Assembly: GCF_014652415.1 (NCBI RefSeq)
Contig: NZ_BMYT01000004.1
Location: 150,127 to 214,126 of the forward strand
DNA: 64,000 nt
Direction of reading: 5' to 3'
Origin: Affinundibacterium macrobrachii
GTDB taxonomy: Bacteria; Pseudomonadota; Gammaproteobacteria; Burkholderiales; Burkholderiaceae_D
The position numbers and the translations under genes were made by a program. Below the pieces are notes generated by a model. The model did not search any database. It was not told the DNA's origin and was given only the letters and a program-made list of their open reading frames with translations. This document shows positions 27,257 through 35,656 of this stretch, piece after piece. How positions within the stretch are numbered: the first letter of the stretch is position 1; every line of letters starts with the position of its first letter.

Positions 27257-29494
27257 ATGTTCTCTGTTCCTTCGCATTTTCGTTTGGCTTTGATTCCTTT
27301 GTCTGTATTGTTAGCTTATGGCTCGACAGCGCATGCTCAACAAGCACAAGAAGAAGCTGATAAAACGAAACAAAAGCAAACGGCACCTGCCAAGCCAGCG
27401 GCCACGCCAGCAGCACCAACTGGCGCTGTACAAAAAGTTCAAATCAGTGGTGCCAAAGGATATGACGAGCGTCGTCAAGATACGGCAAGTAAGATCGTGG
27501 TCACGCAAGAGGATATCGTTCGCTATGGTGATACCAACATCGGTGATGTATTGAAGCGTTTGCCTGGCGTTACTATCGGTGGTGTGCAAGGCCGTGGTGG
27601 TGCGATTCGTATGCGTGGTTTGGGTGCGGGTTATACACAAATTATGCTCAATGGCGAACCTAGTCCACCGGGTTTCTCTTTAGATTCGTTAGCGCCTGAC
27701 AATATTGAACGTATCGAAGTGATTCGTGCCGCCACCGCTGAATTAAGTACGCAATCGATTGCTGGTGCAATTAATATCGTATTGAAAAAAGCGATCGTTA
27801 CTGCTCAGCGCGAATTGAAGTTTGGATTCAGCGAAGAAAATGGCAAACCAGGTGTGAATGCCAGTTTGCAATTGTCTGACAAAGTCGGCAAGATGTCTTA
27901 TTCGGTGTCGGGTAATGTGAATCATGGTGAATTTGGCCGTCCAGACTCGAGTACCGAAGTGTTTACTGACAACAAAGGTCAAGTCACTTTGTCGCGTAAA
28001 TCGAATACCGAAAGTGAAGGAAAATTTCAATCTATCGGTATCTCACCACGTATTAACTGGGTGTTAGATAACGGTGATATGCTCACTTCGCAAAGCTTTG
28101 TGAATGCCAACCGCTTTACTAACCGCAATCAGCAAACGACAGATACTTTGATTGGTGAAAAGCCATTGTTCTTGGATGAATATTCAAACAATCGTTCCGA
28201 CAGCACTTCTATCCGTACTAACTTAACCTATGTGCGCAAGTTAGCCGATAGCGCCAAACTCGATGTCCGTTTTGGTGCGAATTACAATCAACGTGAAGGT
28301 GATAATAATTCCAATGCAAAAGGGGTATCGCAAACTTTAGTGCGCACTTATAGTTCAGAAAATACCGATAATGGTTTCACCTATGGTGGCAAATACACTG
28401 CGCCATTTGTCGAAGATCATGCCTTAGCTGCAGGTTGGGATGGCGGTTACAGTAAGCGTAGCGATAGCAATACCCGTCGCGATGTGATCACTGGCACAGG
28501 CCCAATTACAGCGTTTAATGCAGATGAAGAATATTCTGCAAATGTCAATCGCTTGGCATTGTTCGTGCAAGATGAATGGAATTACACGAAGAACTTGTCG
28601 ATTTATGCAGGTGTGCGTTGGGAAGGCATTGATACCAGCAGCAAAGGTAATACTTACGCAGAAATCAAAAATCGCTCCAGTGTCTTGAGTCCAATTTTGC
28701 AAACCTTGTACAAAATTCCTGGCAGTAAAAATGATCAAGTACGATTAGGTATTACACGTACTTACAAAGCACCAGACACAAGTCGTTTGGTACCACGTCG
28801 TTTCTTATCGACGAATAATAGTGCAACGAGCCCAGACAATATGGGTAATCCAAACTTGAAACCAGAATTGGCATGGGGCTTAGATGCGGGATTTGAGCAC
28901 TATTTAACCGATGGCGGTATCTTGAGTGTGAATTTCTTCTTGCGTCGAATTGAAGACTTTACGCGCACATCGATTGTCAACGACGGCCGTTGGGTGGCAA
29001 TGCCAACCAATGATGGTTTGGCGACGACACGCGGCGTTGAGTTTGATGCGAAGTTCCCATTGCGTAGCTTAATGGAAGACGCTCCAGCAATCGATTTCCG
29101 TGCCAATTTGGCGTTTAACTCTTCAACAGTTAATTCGGTGCCGGGTCCGAACAATCGTTTAGATTCACAAACACCAGTCAGTGCGAACTTTGGCGTTGAT
29201 TATAAGCTCGATGATGTGCCCTTAACTTTGGGCGGTAATTTAAGTTTCCAAAATGCGGGTCCAGTACGTATCTCTGTTAATCAAAGTAGTTACGGCATTC
29301 CAAAGCGAGTATTAGACGTATACGCGTTGTGGAAGTTTGATAATAAGTCGAATGTACGCGTTGCCTTGGGTAATGCGCTGCATCAGGATAACTTCTCTTC
29401 TAGCACCTACACCGATGCTAGCGGTTCATTGGTTCGTACAAATACCTCAAAAACCAATATGGCGTTACGTGTGAACTTTGAACACAAGTTTTAA
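27257..29494 (+). CDS. TonB-dependent outer-membrane receptor
   Basis: This is an outer-membrane receptor of 745 aa. A signal peptide ends at TAHAQ. An unusual Lys/Ala/Pro/Gln-rich linker follows (about residues 28-58), then a TonB-box-like VQKVQISGAK. The plug domain has DVLKRLPGVTIGG, MRGLGAGYTQIMLNGE and QSIAGAINIVLKK. The barrel ends with the terminal phenylalanine motif MALRVNFEHKF. The plug resembles siderophore-type receptors. It follows the cobalamin cluster but has no riboswitch of its own, so a B12 role cannot be assumed. The ligand is unknown. Confidence 0.92.
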   Translation: MFSVPSHFRLALIPLSVLLAYGSTAHAQQAQEEADKTKQKQTAPAKPAATPAAPTGAVQKVQISGAKGYDERRQDTASKIVVTQEDIVRYGDTNIGDVLKRLPGVTIGGVQGRGGAIRMRGLGAGYTQIMLNGEPSPPGFSLDSLAPDNIERIEVIRAATAELSTQSIAGAINIVLKKAIVTAQRELKFGFSEENGKPGVNASLQLSDKVGKMSYSVSGNVNHGEFGRPDSSTEVFTDNKGQVTLSRKSNTESEGKFQSIGISPRINWVLDNGDMLTSQSFVNANRFTNRNQQTTDTLIGEKPLFLDEYSNNRSDSTSIRTNLTYVRKLADSAKLDVRFGANYNQREGDNNSNAKGVSQTLVRTYSSENTDNGFTYGGKYTAPFVEDHALAAGWDGGYSKRSDSNTRRDVITGTGPITAFNADEEYSANVNRLALFVQDEWNYTKNLSIYAGVRWEGIDTSSKGNTYAEIKNRSSVLSPILQTLYKIPGSKNDQVRLGITRTYKAPDTSRLVPRRFLSTNNSATSPDNMGNPNLKPELAWGLDAGFEHYLTDGGILSVNFFLRRIEDFTRTSIVNDGRWVAMPTNDGLATTRGVEFDAKFPLRSLMEDAPAIDFRANLAFNSSTVNSVPGPNNRLDSQTPVSANFGVDYKLDDVPLTLGGNLSFQNAGPVRISVNQSSYGIPKRVLDVYALWKFDNKSNVRVALGNALHQDNFSSSTYTDASGSLVRTNTSKTNMALRVNFEHKF

Positions 29495-29551
29495 TTGAGT
29501 AGTAGGTGAGGCAGTAACTTGTCTTACTGTCCCAATATGTTGGGGTAAATA

Positions 29552-29595
29552 ATAAGGGGTAACAAATGAAAATTTGTTACCCCTTATATTTTGTA
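29552..29595. terminator. Bidirectional rho-independent terminator
   Basis: ATAAGGGGTAACAAAT and ATTTGTTACCCCTTAT form a perfect 16-base stem around GAAA, followed by ATTTTGT on the plus strand and TATTATTT on the minus strand. It lies between the convergent receptor and pilin genes and probably serves both. Confidence 0.88.
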
Positions 29596-29622
29596 CTTAG
29601 TCTGGATTATTGTTTAGCGAAC

Positions 29623-30120
29623 TTAAGGCTTTGGTTTATCACGAGAACGGCAGATCAGTGGCAAATTTTGTGGATCAATCGTTGTTCTATCGGTGCCTTT
29701 TAATGTCATCTTGTCTGGCGCGCCAGCGTTTGCACAAATCCAAGTGATAGGCACAACTGGGGCATCAGTGACGACAGCAGGACGGAAAGTTAAAATTTTA
29801 TTTTCTAAAGATTTGTTGGCGCGATTGCCAAACTTCATGTGAATTGCGCCATCTTCAACGGTCACGCTAGTCACATAGTTACTGACGATTTTTTCAGGTG
29901 GTGGTAAACCAGCGGCATTGTTATCGACTGGAAAAATTTGTTCGGTCTTCCATGCGGTTGCGATTGGTGTTTTTGCGATCTCGATTAAGGGAATCGAGGT
30001 TTCAATTTGTTCGCGAATGATTTTGAATAAGTAAGACGGCAAAGCCATCGCCGCCAAAATTGCAATAATTGCGACAGCAACCATAGCTTCTAACAGTGAA
30101 AAACCGAGAATTTTTTTCAT
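29623..30120 (-). CDS. Type IV pilin-like prepilin
   Basis: This is a 165-residue protein with a class III signal: MKKILG then FSLLEAMVAVAIIAILAAMA. The prepilin peptidase would cut after the glycine and leave an N-terminal phenylalanine with glutamate at position 5. The hydrophobic helix and a globular C-terminal part with a cysteine pair region (WICANAG, LICR) are pilin-like. No other pilus assembly genes are nearby, so it is an orphan pilin or pseudopilin. Confidence 0.85.
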   Translation of the reverse strand: MKKILGFSLLEAMVAVAIIAILAAMALPSYLFKIIREQIETSIPLIEIAKTPIATAWKTEQIFPVDNNAAGLPPPEKIVSNYVTSVTVEDGAIHMKFGNRANKSLENKILTFRPAVVTDAPVVPITWICANAGAPDKMTLKGTDRTTIDPQNLPLICRSRDKPKP

Positions 30121-30233
30121 AAGTATCGCGTAATTAGGTGAGTGTTTGAAATGCTAATGAATTTTAACAAGTTATTTGTGGCAGGCGTGGATTTACTTGA
30201 TTTGATTCATTTAGATTGATTATTTTGATTTGC

Positions 30234-31166
30234 CTATTGCGTCGCTGATCCAGTTTGCCCAGTTTGCCCAGTTTGCAACAATAGCCAAGATCGAAATGCT
30301 TGCAGTGTTGGTAAATTGCTGTTTTCTTCGGGATAAACCAAGTAATAGCCAGTCTGTTCGGGGAGACTTAAATCAATAGGTATTTGTAATTTACCATTAT
30401 CTAAGTGATTCTTGACCATGTAATGTGGAATCAAGGCCACACCTAAGCCGGCAATCGCTGCTTCGATTAACATCGTGAATAGTTCGTAGCGCGCGCCATT
30501 GACGGCACAGATATCATTTTCGTGCTGGTGTAGATCGAACCATCGACGCCAATCTTCTAATCGTGTGCTCAGATGAAGCAATGGCATCTGTGCAAGGTCT
30601 TGCAGGTTTGCTTGTTTTTTTCTGCCCAAGTACTTTCGTAATAATTGCGGACTACACACAGGAATCGCCTGATCCTCTGCCATCAAATAATCGCCTTTGG
30701 TGCCAGGCCACACCGCATTGCCAGAGTGAATCGCGGCATGAAATAACGAATCCGGAAAAAGAAATGCACTGGTTCTGGTGCTCAGATTGACGGTGATGTC
30801 AGGACGTAATTGTTGGAATTCGGCCAGCCGAGGAATCAGCCATTGTGTTGCGAAGGTTGGGATGACTGCGAGCTCTAACACGCCTGCACCTTCTTTGTGC
30901 GCCATCAACTCTAAGGTGTCGCGTTCAATTTTATCGAGATGTCGGCGTATTTTTTCTGCATAGTCACGCCCAGCACTACTGAGTTGCACACGTTTTTTTA
31001 CCCGTGCAAACAAGGCAAGGCCCAGCCAGTCTTCTAAATTCGCGATTTGTTTGCAGACCGCGCTTTGGGTAAGTGCGAGTTCGTCGGCGGCTTGGGTAAA
31101 GCTCTGCAAGCGAGCAGCCGCCTCAAAAACAAGCAAGGCATTTAAGCTAGGAACTTTGCGACGCAT
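30234..31166 (-). CDS. LysR-family transcriptional regulator (GcvA-like)
   Basis: This is a LysR-type regulator of 310 aa. The winged helix-turn-helix is at residues 5-65 (SLNALLVFEAAARLQSFTQA, ELALTQSAVCKQIANLE), and the effector-binding domain is at about 90-300. It is divergent from the DUF1338/FAD-oxidase operon with 86 bases between starts, the classical arrangement for a LysR regulator and its target. The C-terminus ends in QTGQTGQTG, encoded by three tandem copies of a nine-base unit. The effector may be 2-oxoadipate or a lysine-pathway intermediate, by inference only. Confidence 0.92.
   Translation of the reverse strand: MRRKVPSLNALLVFEAAARLQSFTQAADELALTQSAVCKQIANLEDWLGLALFARVKKRVQLSSAGRDYAEKIRRHLDKIERDTLELMAHKEGAGVLELAVIPTFATQWLIPRLAEFQQLRPDITVNLSTRTSAFLFPDSLFHAAIHSGNAVWPGTKGDYLMAEDQAIPVCSPQLLRKYLGRKKQANLQDLAQMPLLHLSTRLEDWRRWFDLHQHENDICAVNGARYELFTMLIEAAIAGLGVALIPHYMVKNHLDNGKLQIPIDLSLPEQTGYYLVYPEENSNLPTLQAFRSWLLLQTGQTGQTGSATQ
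30251..30277. repeat. Three tandem nine-base repeats in the LysR gene end
   Basis: CAGTTTGCC occurs twice and CAGTTTGCA once in direct succession, in frame, encoding the repeated TGQ tail of the regulator. Copy changes would lengthen or shorten the tail without breaking the frame. Confidence 0.85.
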
Positions 31167-31285
31167 AATATGTATTCCATTTTTTCACTAAGTATTGATT
31201 TTAACTCCTTTGAACTGCTGCGCCAATTTGTCTACAGTAATGTGAATATTGAATGAAGAAATCTATCACCATAGGCGACATACTC

Positions 31286-32323
31286 ATGAATAGCAATTTG
31301 ATGCATTTGCTGGAACAACAATTAGGTCAAACCCAAGCTTTAGCACTCGTAAATTTAATGCATATTCCAATACGATTTTCTCGCTGCGAGATTGATAAAG
31401 TATCTCGCGCAGAATTAGCGCAGGCTTTGAATATGTTGTTGTTTCATGGTGTATTACAACGTGTTCCTAGCGGTCAACAATACACGCAAGAGATCGCTTC
31501 GCGAGGTGAGCGCGTGATGCTAGATCACGGTGCTTTACGCACGGTACGTTGGTTTGATGCTGGGCGCTTACCTGCGGGTGAAGTCGCCATCACTAGAATT
31601 TTGCGGCCGCTTGGCTATGTATTAAATGGTGTTTATCCATTAGAAAAACTCAAAATGACTGGGCGCTCTTACGCGCATCTTGATGATCCTGAAAATATTT
31701 CTCAATTCTTTGTCAGTGAATTGCATCCAGAACGATTTTCCACGGCGTTTCAACAAGCTGTTAGCCGAGTGATAGGGACGTCGATAGATCCGCTCACATC
31801 CACTGCGATAACTTTGTTGCATGAACTTGAACGTGATGGCCATTTGCAGCTGGCGCAAGCGCTAGATTTAATGCCGGTCTTATTGGCTTGTTTTGCACGG
31901 CAACATGGCGCGCCAACTGTAGTGGACTATGAATTGCTGCTCACAGAATCAGCCGAAATGGCATGGATCGCAACCGAAGGGAACGTCTTTAATCATGCGA
32001 CGGATCGTGTTGCAGACGTGATCGCGGTAAGTGAAGCGCAGAAGAAATTAGGGCGTCCGATTAAAGAGAAAGTCGAAATTTCTGCTTCTGGTCGCGTACG
32101 CCAAACGGCGTTTAAAGCGGACTTAGTTGAGCGTGAATTGATTGATGCGGATGGTCGAACAATTCTTAAAAAAGTGCCGGGATCGTTTTATGAATTGATT
32201 AGTCGTGACACGATTCCTGACACCAATCCAGCGCGTTTAGATCTTGGATTTGATACTAGCAATGCACAGGGTATTTTTAAAATGACAGCAAACTCGAATG
32301 TTGTAAGTCATACCGAGGCTTGA
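31286..32323 (+). CDS. DUF1338 protein, 2-oxoadipate dioxygenase/decarboxylase (HglS-like)
   Basis: DUF1338 proteins include HglS, an iron(II) enzyme that turns 2-oxoadipate and oxygen into D-2-hydroxyglutarate in lysine breakdown. The likely metal ligands are visible: histidine in DHGALRTV, histidine in NVFNHATDRV and glutamate in GSFYELISR. EISASGRVRQTAFKA is also a family motif. At about 345 aa it is shorter than the roughly 450-residue HglS/YdcJ proteins. The frame opens at ATG 31253 (356 aa), but ATG 31286 (MNSNLMHLLEQQLG) better resembles the family start. The next gene encodes an FAD oxidase that would consume the product, which supports the function. Confidence 0.85.
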   Translation: MNSNLMHLLEQQLGQTQALALVNLMHIPIRFSRCEIDKVSRAELAQALNMLLFHGVLQRVPSGQQYTQEIASRGERVMLDHGALRTVRWFDAGRLPAGEVAITRILRPLGYVLNGVYPLEKLKMTGRSYAHLDDPENISQFFVSELHPERFSTAFQQAVSRVIGTSIDPLTSTAITLLHELERDGHLQLAQALDLMPVLLACFARQHGAPTVVDYELLLTESAEMAWIATEGNVFNHATDRVADVIAVSEAQKKLGRPIKEKVEISASGRVRQTAFKADLVERELIDADGRTILKKVPGSFYELISRDTIPDTNPARLDLGFDTSNAQGIFKMTANSNVVSHTEA

Positions 32324-32325
32324 TT

Positions 32326-33780
32326 GTGAATGATATGTCCTCATCAAATACGCTAGCCATGACGCTGCACGAAAACTCACTATTCGTTAAGTTAAAAAAC
32401 CTCTTGGGCGAGATTGGATTTCTATCTGATCCCGTTGATTGTCGACCATATTGTCGAGGTGCTCGTTATGGTCAAGGCGATAGCTTGGCGGTATTGCGAC
32501 CAGATAGCCACGAACAGGTCGTTGAGATTGTGCGTTTGTGTCGCGAACATCATCAAGCGCTAGTTTTGCAAGGCGCGAATACGGGCTTGGTTGCTGCGAG
32601 CACGCCAGATGGAAGCGGGCGATTTTTGGTGTTGAGTCTGGAGCGCTTGAAAAAATATATTGCGATCGATGTCGTCAATCGCTCTGTTGAGGTGGACGCA
32701 GGTTTGTGTTTGCATGAGTTAAATCAGGCATTAGAGGAACATGGATTATTTTTTCCTATTGACCTCGCTGCCAATCCTTCCGTTGGCGGCATGATTGCTG
32801 CAAATACCGGTGGTGCAAAGTTGATTAAGTATGGTGATGTTAGGCAAAATTTGCTTGGCTTACGCGCTGTACTGATGGAACCTGCGGGGCAAGTATTAGA
32901 TTTGCGTCATGCTTTGCGCAAGAATAATACAGGCCCTGATTTGAAGCACTTGTTTGTTGGCAGTAGCGGCAGCTTTGGTGTGATAACGCGTGCTGTGTTA
33001 CAGGTTCATTATTTGCCAAAACAAACTGCAGTGGCCTTAGTCGTGCCGCGTGATCAGTCTGCGGTGTTGGAATTATTGCAGGTGTTAGAACGCGATTGTG
33101 GTGAGTATTTATCTGCCTATGAAGGCATATCAGGTGCCGCTCTGGATGCGGTCTTGCGCCATGTGCCTGCTATTACCCAGCCATTTCATCCTGAACCCTG
33201 TCCGGAATATTGTGTATTGATCGAGCTCAGTAGCCGTGCTGATGCATCTACCGGTTTAGATCTCAATGCACTATTAAGCACTTGTTTGGAGAAGTTGTTT
33301 GGGACAGTAGTAGAAAATGCCGTCATTGGTCGAGCGAAAGATCTTTGGCGGATTCGCCATGCAATCAGCGAGGCGCTAAGACATGAAGGGCGCGTGATCG
33401 CTTTTGATATTTCTATGCCACGTTCGAATTTAGTTGATTATCGGGCGCAAGCTTTGCAACTGATCGATGCGCACTATCCATGGATACGTGTGATGGACTT
33501 TGGACATTGGGCTGATGGTGGCTGTCATTTCAATTTGGTGTGGCCAAGTGATGCCGCAGAAGGATTCTCGGATCGCATTGTTCAACAAATTCGTGATCAA
33601 ATATATGACTTAGTGGTGTTGCGTCATCAAGGCAGTTTTAGTGCCGAGCATGGCGTCGGTCCATACAATCAAATGTATTATCAGCGTTATACATCGCCGA
33701 TGCAAAAACATTTATCTGGGCAAATTCAGGGATTGCTTGATCCAGAAAATCTATTGGGGCTTTGTCGCTTCGGGGAATGA
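32326..33780 (+). CDS. FAD-linked oxidase, probable D-2-hydroxyglutarate dehydrogenase
   Basis: This is a FAD-binding oxidoreductase of the GlcD/D-lactate dehydrogenase class, about 484 aa. The PCMH FAD domain covers about 40-225 (LVLQGANTGLVAAST, NPSVGGMIAANTGGAKLIKY, LFVGSSGSFGVITRA). The FAD-oxidase C domain follows, with DFGHWADGGCHFNLVW and the final SFSAEHGVGPYNQ signature. It overlaps or abuts the HglS-like gene. The GTG at 32326 is favoured by GAGG seven bases upstream; TTG 32320 and ATG 32335 are alternatives. Substrate choice is inferred from the operon: D-2-hydroxyglutarate to 2-oxoglutarate. D-lactate or glycolate are alternatives from the protein alone. Confidence 0.85.
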   Translation: MNDMSSSNTLAMTLHENSLFVKLKNLLGEIGFLSDPVDCRPYCRGARYGQGDSLAVLRPDSHEQVVEIVRLCREHHQALVLQGANTGLVAASTPDGSGRFLVLSLERLKKYIAIDVVNRSVEVDAGLCLHELNQALEEHGLFFPIDLAANPSVGGMIAANTGGAKLIKYGDVRQNLLGLRAVLMEPAGQVLDLRHALRKNNTGPDLKHLFVGSSGSFGVITRAVLQVHYLPKQTAVALVVPRDQSAVLELLQVLERDCGEYLSAYEGISGAALDAVLRHVPAITQPFHPEPCPEYCVLIELSSRADASTGLDLNALLSTCLEKLFGTVVENAVIGRAKDLWRIRHAISEALRHEGRVIAFDISMPRSNLVDYRAQALQLIDAHYPWIRVMDFGHWADGGCHFNLVWPSDAAEGFSDRIVQQIRDQIYDLVVLRHQGSFSAEHGVGPYNQMYYQRYTSPMQKHLSGQIQGLLDPENLLGLCRFGE

Positions 33781-33956
33781 TTTGGTGATTGATTAAGTTT
33801 TTGCACTTCCGTCTTGGATTGGTTTAAACAGTTTTCTATTTGCTTATCTATTCATTGTGCTTGCATAGGGTTATGATGCGCAGGGCGCAATTTGACTGTT
33901 CCGTATGTGATGCAGTTTGGGCGCTGAATTTCGTAGAATAAATAGAAAAGGACATC

Positions 33957-35096
33957 ATGAAACTGAAACTGAACGCGGTCTTGAGCGCGCTTTCTTGTGC
34001 GCTGACTTGTACTCTGATTTGTGCGCCAACGACGCTACTGGCGCAGCAAGCGAATGCCACTAACCCAAGTGCTGGCAACAAAAAGACATTTACCATTACC
34101 CATGAAGCGCAACGCACTGCGGCCAAAGACCAAGCGCGTACTAACACTTGCTGGAATTTTGCAACCGCTTCTTTTATGGAAAGTGAAGTGGCGCGTCAGG
34201 GCGGCAAATTAATTGAGTTATCGGAGGTCTTTGGCGTTCGTCATGCTTATCCACTTAAGGCTGATGCGTATTTGCGCGTACAAGGTAAAGCGACGTTTTG
34301 GGAAGGCGGTAACAATCACGATGCGATGGAAATGTTGCGTCGTTATGGCGCTGTTCCGAAAGTGAATTACACCGGTTTAAAGGAAGGTGAAACACGCCTA
34401 GATCATGCCGAATTAGCATTGACCACGAAGGCATTTTTAGACGCGGTGATTAAGTCGGGCCGACCAAGCAAATCTTGGCGCGCTGCGTTTGAAGGAATTT
34501 TAGATGCCTACATCGGAAAGCCACCAGCGAATTTCGTCTACGAAGGAAAGCTACACACACCACAATCCTTCCGCGACCAAGTTTTGAAACTTAACCCAGA
34601 TGATTATGTCGAAGTGACTAGTTTTAGTCATCATCCGTTTTATCAGCGTATGCGCTTAGAAATTCCTGATAATTGGTCACATGATAGCCGCTTCTTGAAC
34701 GTACCTATCGACGATATGGAAAGAATCATGACTAATGCCTTGACCAATGGCTACACCATTTCTTGGGGTGGTGATATAAGTGAAAAAGGCTTTAATGTGA
34801 AAGAAGGCTTTGCTGTATTAGACGATGAAGCGAAAGACGTGACACAGAATGCAAGACAAGAAGCGTTTGACGATTGGCGCAGTACAGATGATCACAGTAT
34901 GCATATCGTTGGCATGAGCAAAGATGATCAAGGTAAATCCTACTTCTTAACGAAAAATAGTTACGGTACCAGTAGCGGTCCGTTTGAAGGTCATTTGCAC
35001 ATGAGTAAAAACTATATCCGCATGAAGACCATATATTTTATGGTACACAAGCAAGCTATCCCTGAGGATATTCGTCGTAAAGCTGGATTGAAGTAA
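33957..35096 (+). CDS. Exported C1-family cysteine peptidase (bleomycin hydrolase/PepC type)
   Basis: This is a papain-like aminopeptidase of the bleomycin hydrolase family, 379 aa. The catalytic residues are visible: C65 in ARTNTCWNFATASF, H313 in STDDHSMHIVGM and N334 in LTKNSYG. Classical PepC is cytoplasmic, but this protein begins with a signal peptide (MKLKLNAVLSALSCALTCTL, ending near LLAQQ), so it is probably periplasmic or secreted. It is shorter than the roughly 450-residue cytosolic enzymes. The neighbours give no pathway. A small lipoprotein gene follows. Confidence 0.9.
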   Translation: MKLKLNAVLSALSCALTCTLICAPTTLLAQQANATNPSAGNKKTFTITHEAQRTAAKDQARTNTCWNFATASFMESEVARQGGKLIELSEVFGVRHAYPLKADAYLRVQGKATFWEGGNNHDAMEMLRRYGAVPKVNYTGLKEGETRLDHAELALTTKAFLDAVIKSGRPSKSWRAAFEGILDAYIGKPPANFVYEGKLHTPQSFRDQVLKLNPDDYVEVTSFSHHPFYQRMRLEIPDNWSHDSRFLNVPIDDMERIMTNALTNGYTISWGGDISEKGFNVKEGFAVLDDEAKDVTQNARQEAFDDWRSTDDHSMHIVGMSKDDQGKSYFLTKNSYGTSSGPFEGHLHMSKNYIRMKTIYFMVHKQAIPEDIRRKAGLK

Positions 35097-35115
35097 TGTC
35101 GAATTGAAGTACATG

Positions 35116-35156
35116 TTCGCTTGACACGGTGATGTTAGATCATCGTGTCAAGCGAA
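35116..35156 (+). terminator. Hairpin after the peptidase gene, lacking a U-run
   Basis: TTCGCTTGACACG and CGTGTCAAGCGAA form a perfect 13-base stem, with partly paired TGAT/ATCA inside. It begins 20 bases after the peptidase stop. No T-run follows, so it is either a weak terminator, a transcript-stabilising hairpin or an operator. Confidence 0.5.
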
Positions 35157-35290
35157 GTATCGAGGTAACACTGAAACCCATAGTTCGACTAAAATGCTTT
35201 TAATCTTATGCGTTGAGTGTGATTGCTTAGTCGAATCATGCTTAGCGTCATCGATGAAAAAATCATCTCTCTTGAATAAGGAAAATAAAA

Positions 35291-35491
35291 ATGAAAAAAG
35301 TAATTTCTGGCCTAGGCATCGTGTTCGCGACCATTAGTTTAAGCGCATGTATTTCGGTTAGCGAAAGCAATCTAGAAAGCGGCAAACAAATTTCTATCAT
35401 GTCGCAACAAGCGATTGCCACTTGTGGACAAGGTAATGTCGACACGGTATCGACTTCTAGTTTTAAATGTAAATCACAAAGCACGCGCTAA
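35291..35491 (+). CDS. Small lipoprotein of unknown function
   Basis: The 66-residue product has a lipoprotein signal with lipobox LSAC (residues 17-20), so the mature N-terminal cysteine should be lipidated. The mature part of about 47 residues is polar and has two more cysteines (TCGQGN, FKCKS) that could pair. The start has a purine-rich upstream run (AATAAGGAAAAT). I do not recognise a family. It is close to the exported peptidase, but a link is unproven. Confidence 0.75.
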   Translation: MKKVISGLGIVFATISLSACISVSESNLESGKQISIMSQQAIATCGQGNVDTVSTSSFKCKSQSTR

Positions 35492-35578
35492 GTAGGTTTG
35501 TAGGTGCGTAGGCACGTACGAGATTGTTCAATTTTAAATGGCTTGCCACTAGATCCTAGATTGCAAACCGATAGCAGC

Positions 35579-35610
35579 TTAAATGAGCGCCAAATTAAAT
35601 GAGCACCAAA
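35579..35610. repeat. Short tandem duplication
   Basis: TTAAATGAGCGCCAAA is followed directly by TTAAATGAGCACCAAA, a 16-base unit with one difference. The second copy supplies the left arm of the following terminator. Confidence 0.6.
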
Positions 35611-35638
35611 TGCTTGAAGCAAGACTTGGTGCTTTTTT
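35602..35638 (+). terminator. Rho-independent terminator
   Basis: AGCACCAA pairs with TTGGTGCT (35626-35633), followed by a T-run. It would end transcription after the small lipoprotein gene and lies just before the next gene's ribosome-binding site. Confidence 0.75.
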
Positions 35639-35656
35639 CTTTAGTAGGAAGAAATC

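Noticed and set aside
27076..27360. Open frame of 94 codons overlapping the TonB receptor start
   Set aside because: Its second half overlaps the signal-peptide region of the receptor in another frame, and its cysteine-rich composition looks like chance translation of AT-rich intergenic DNA.
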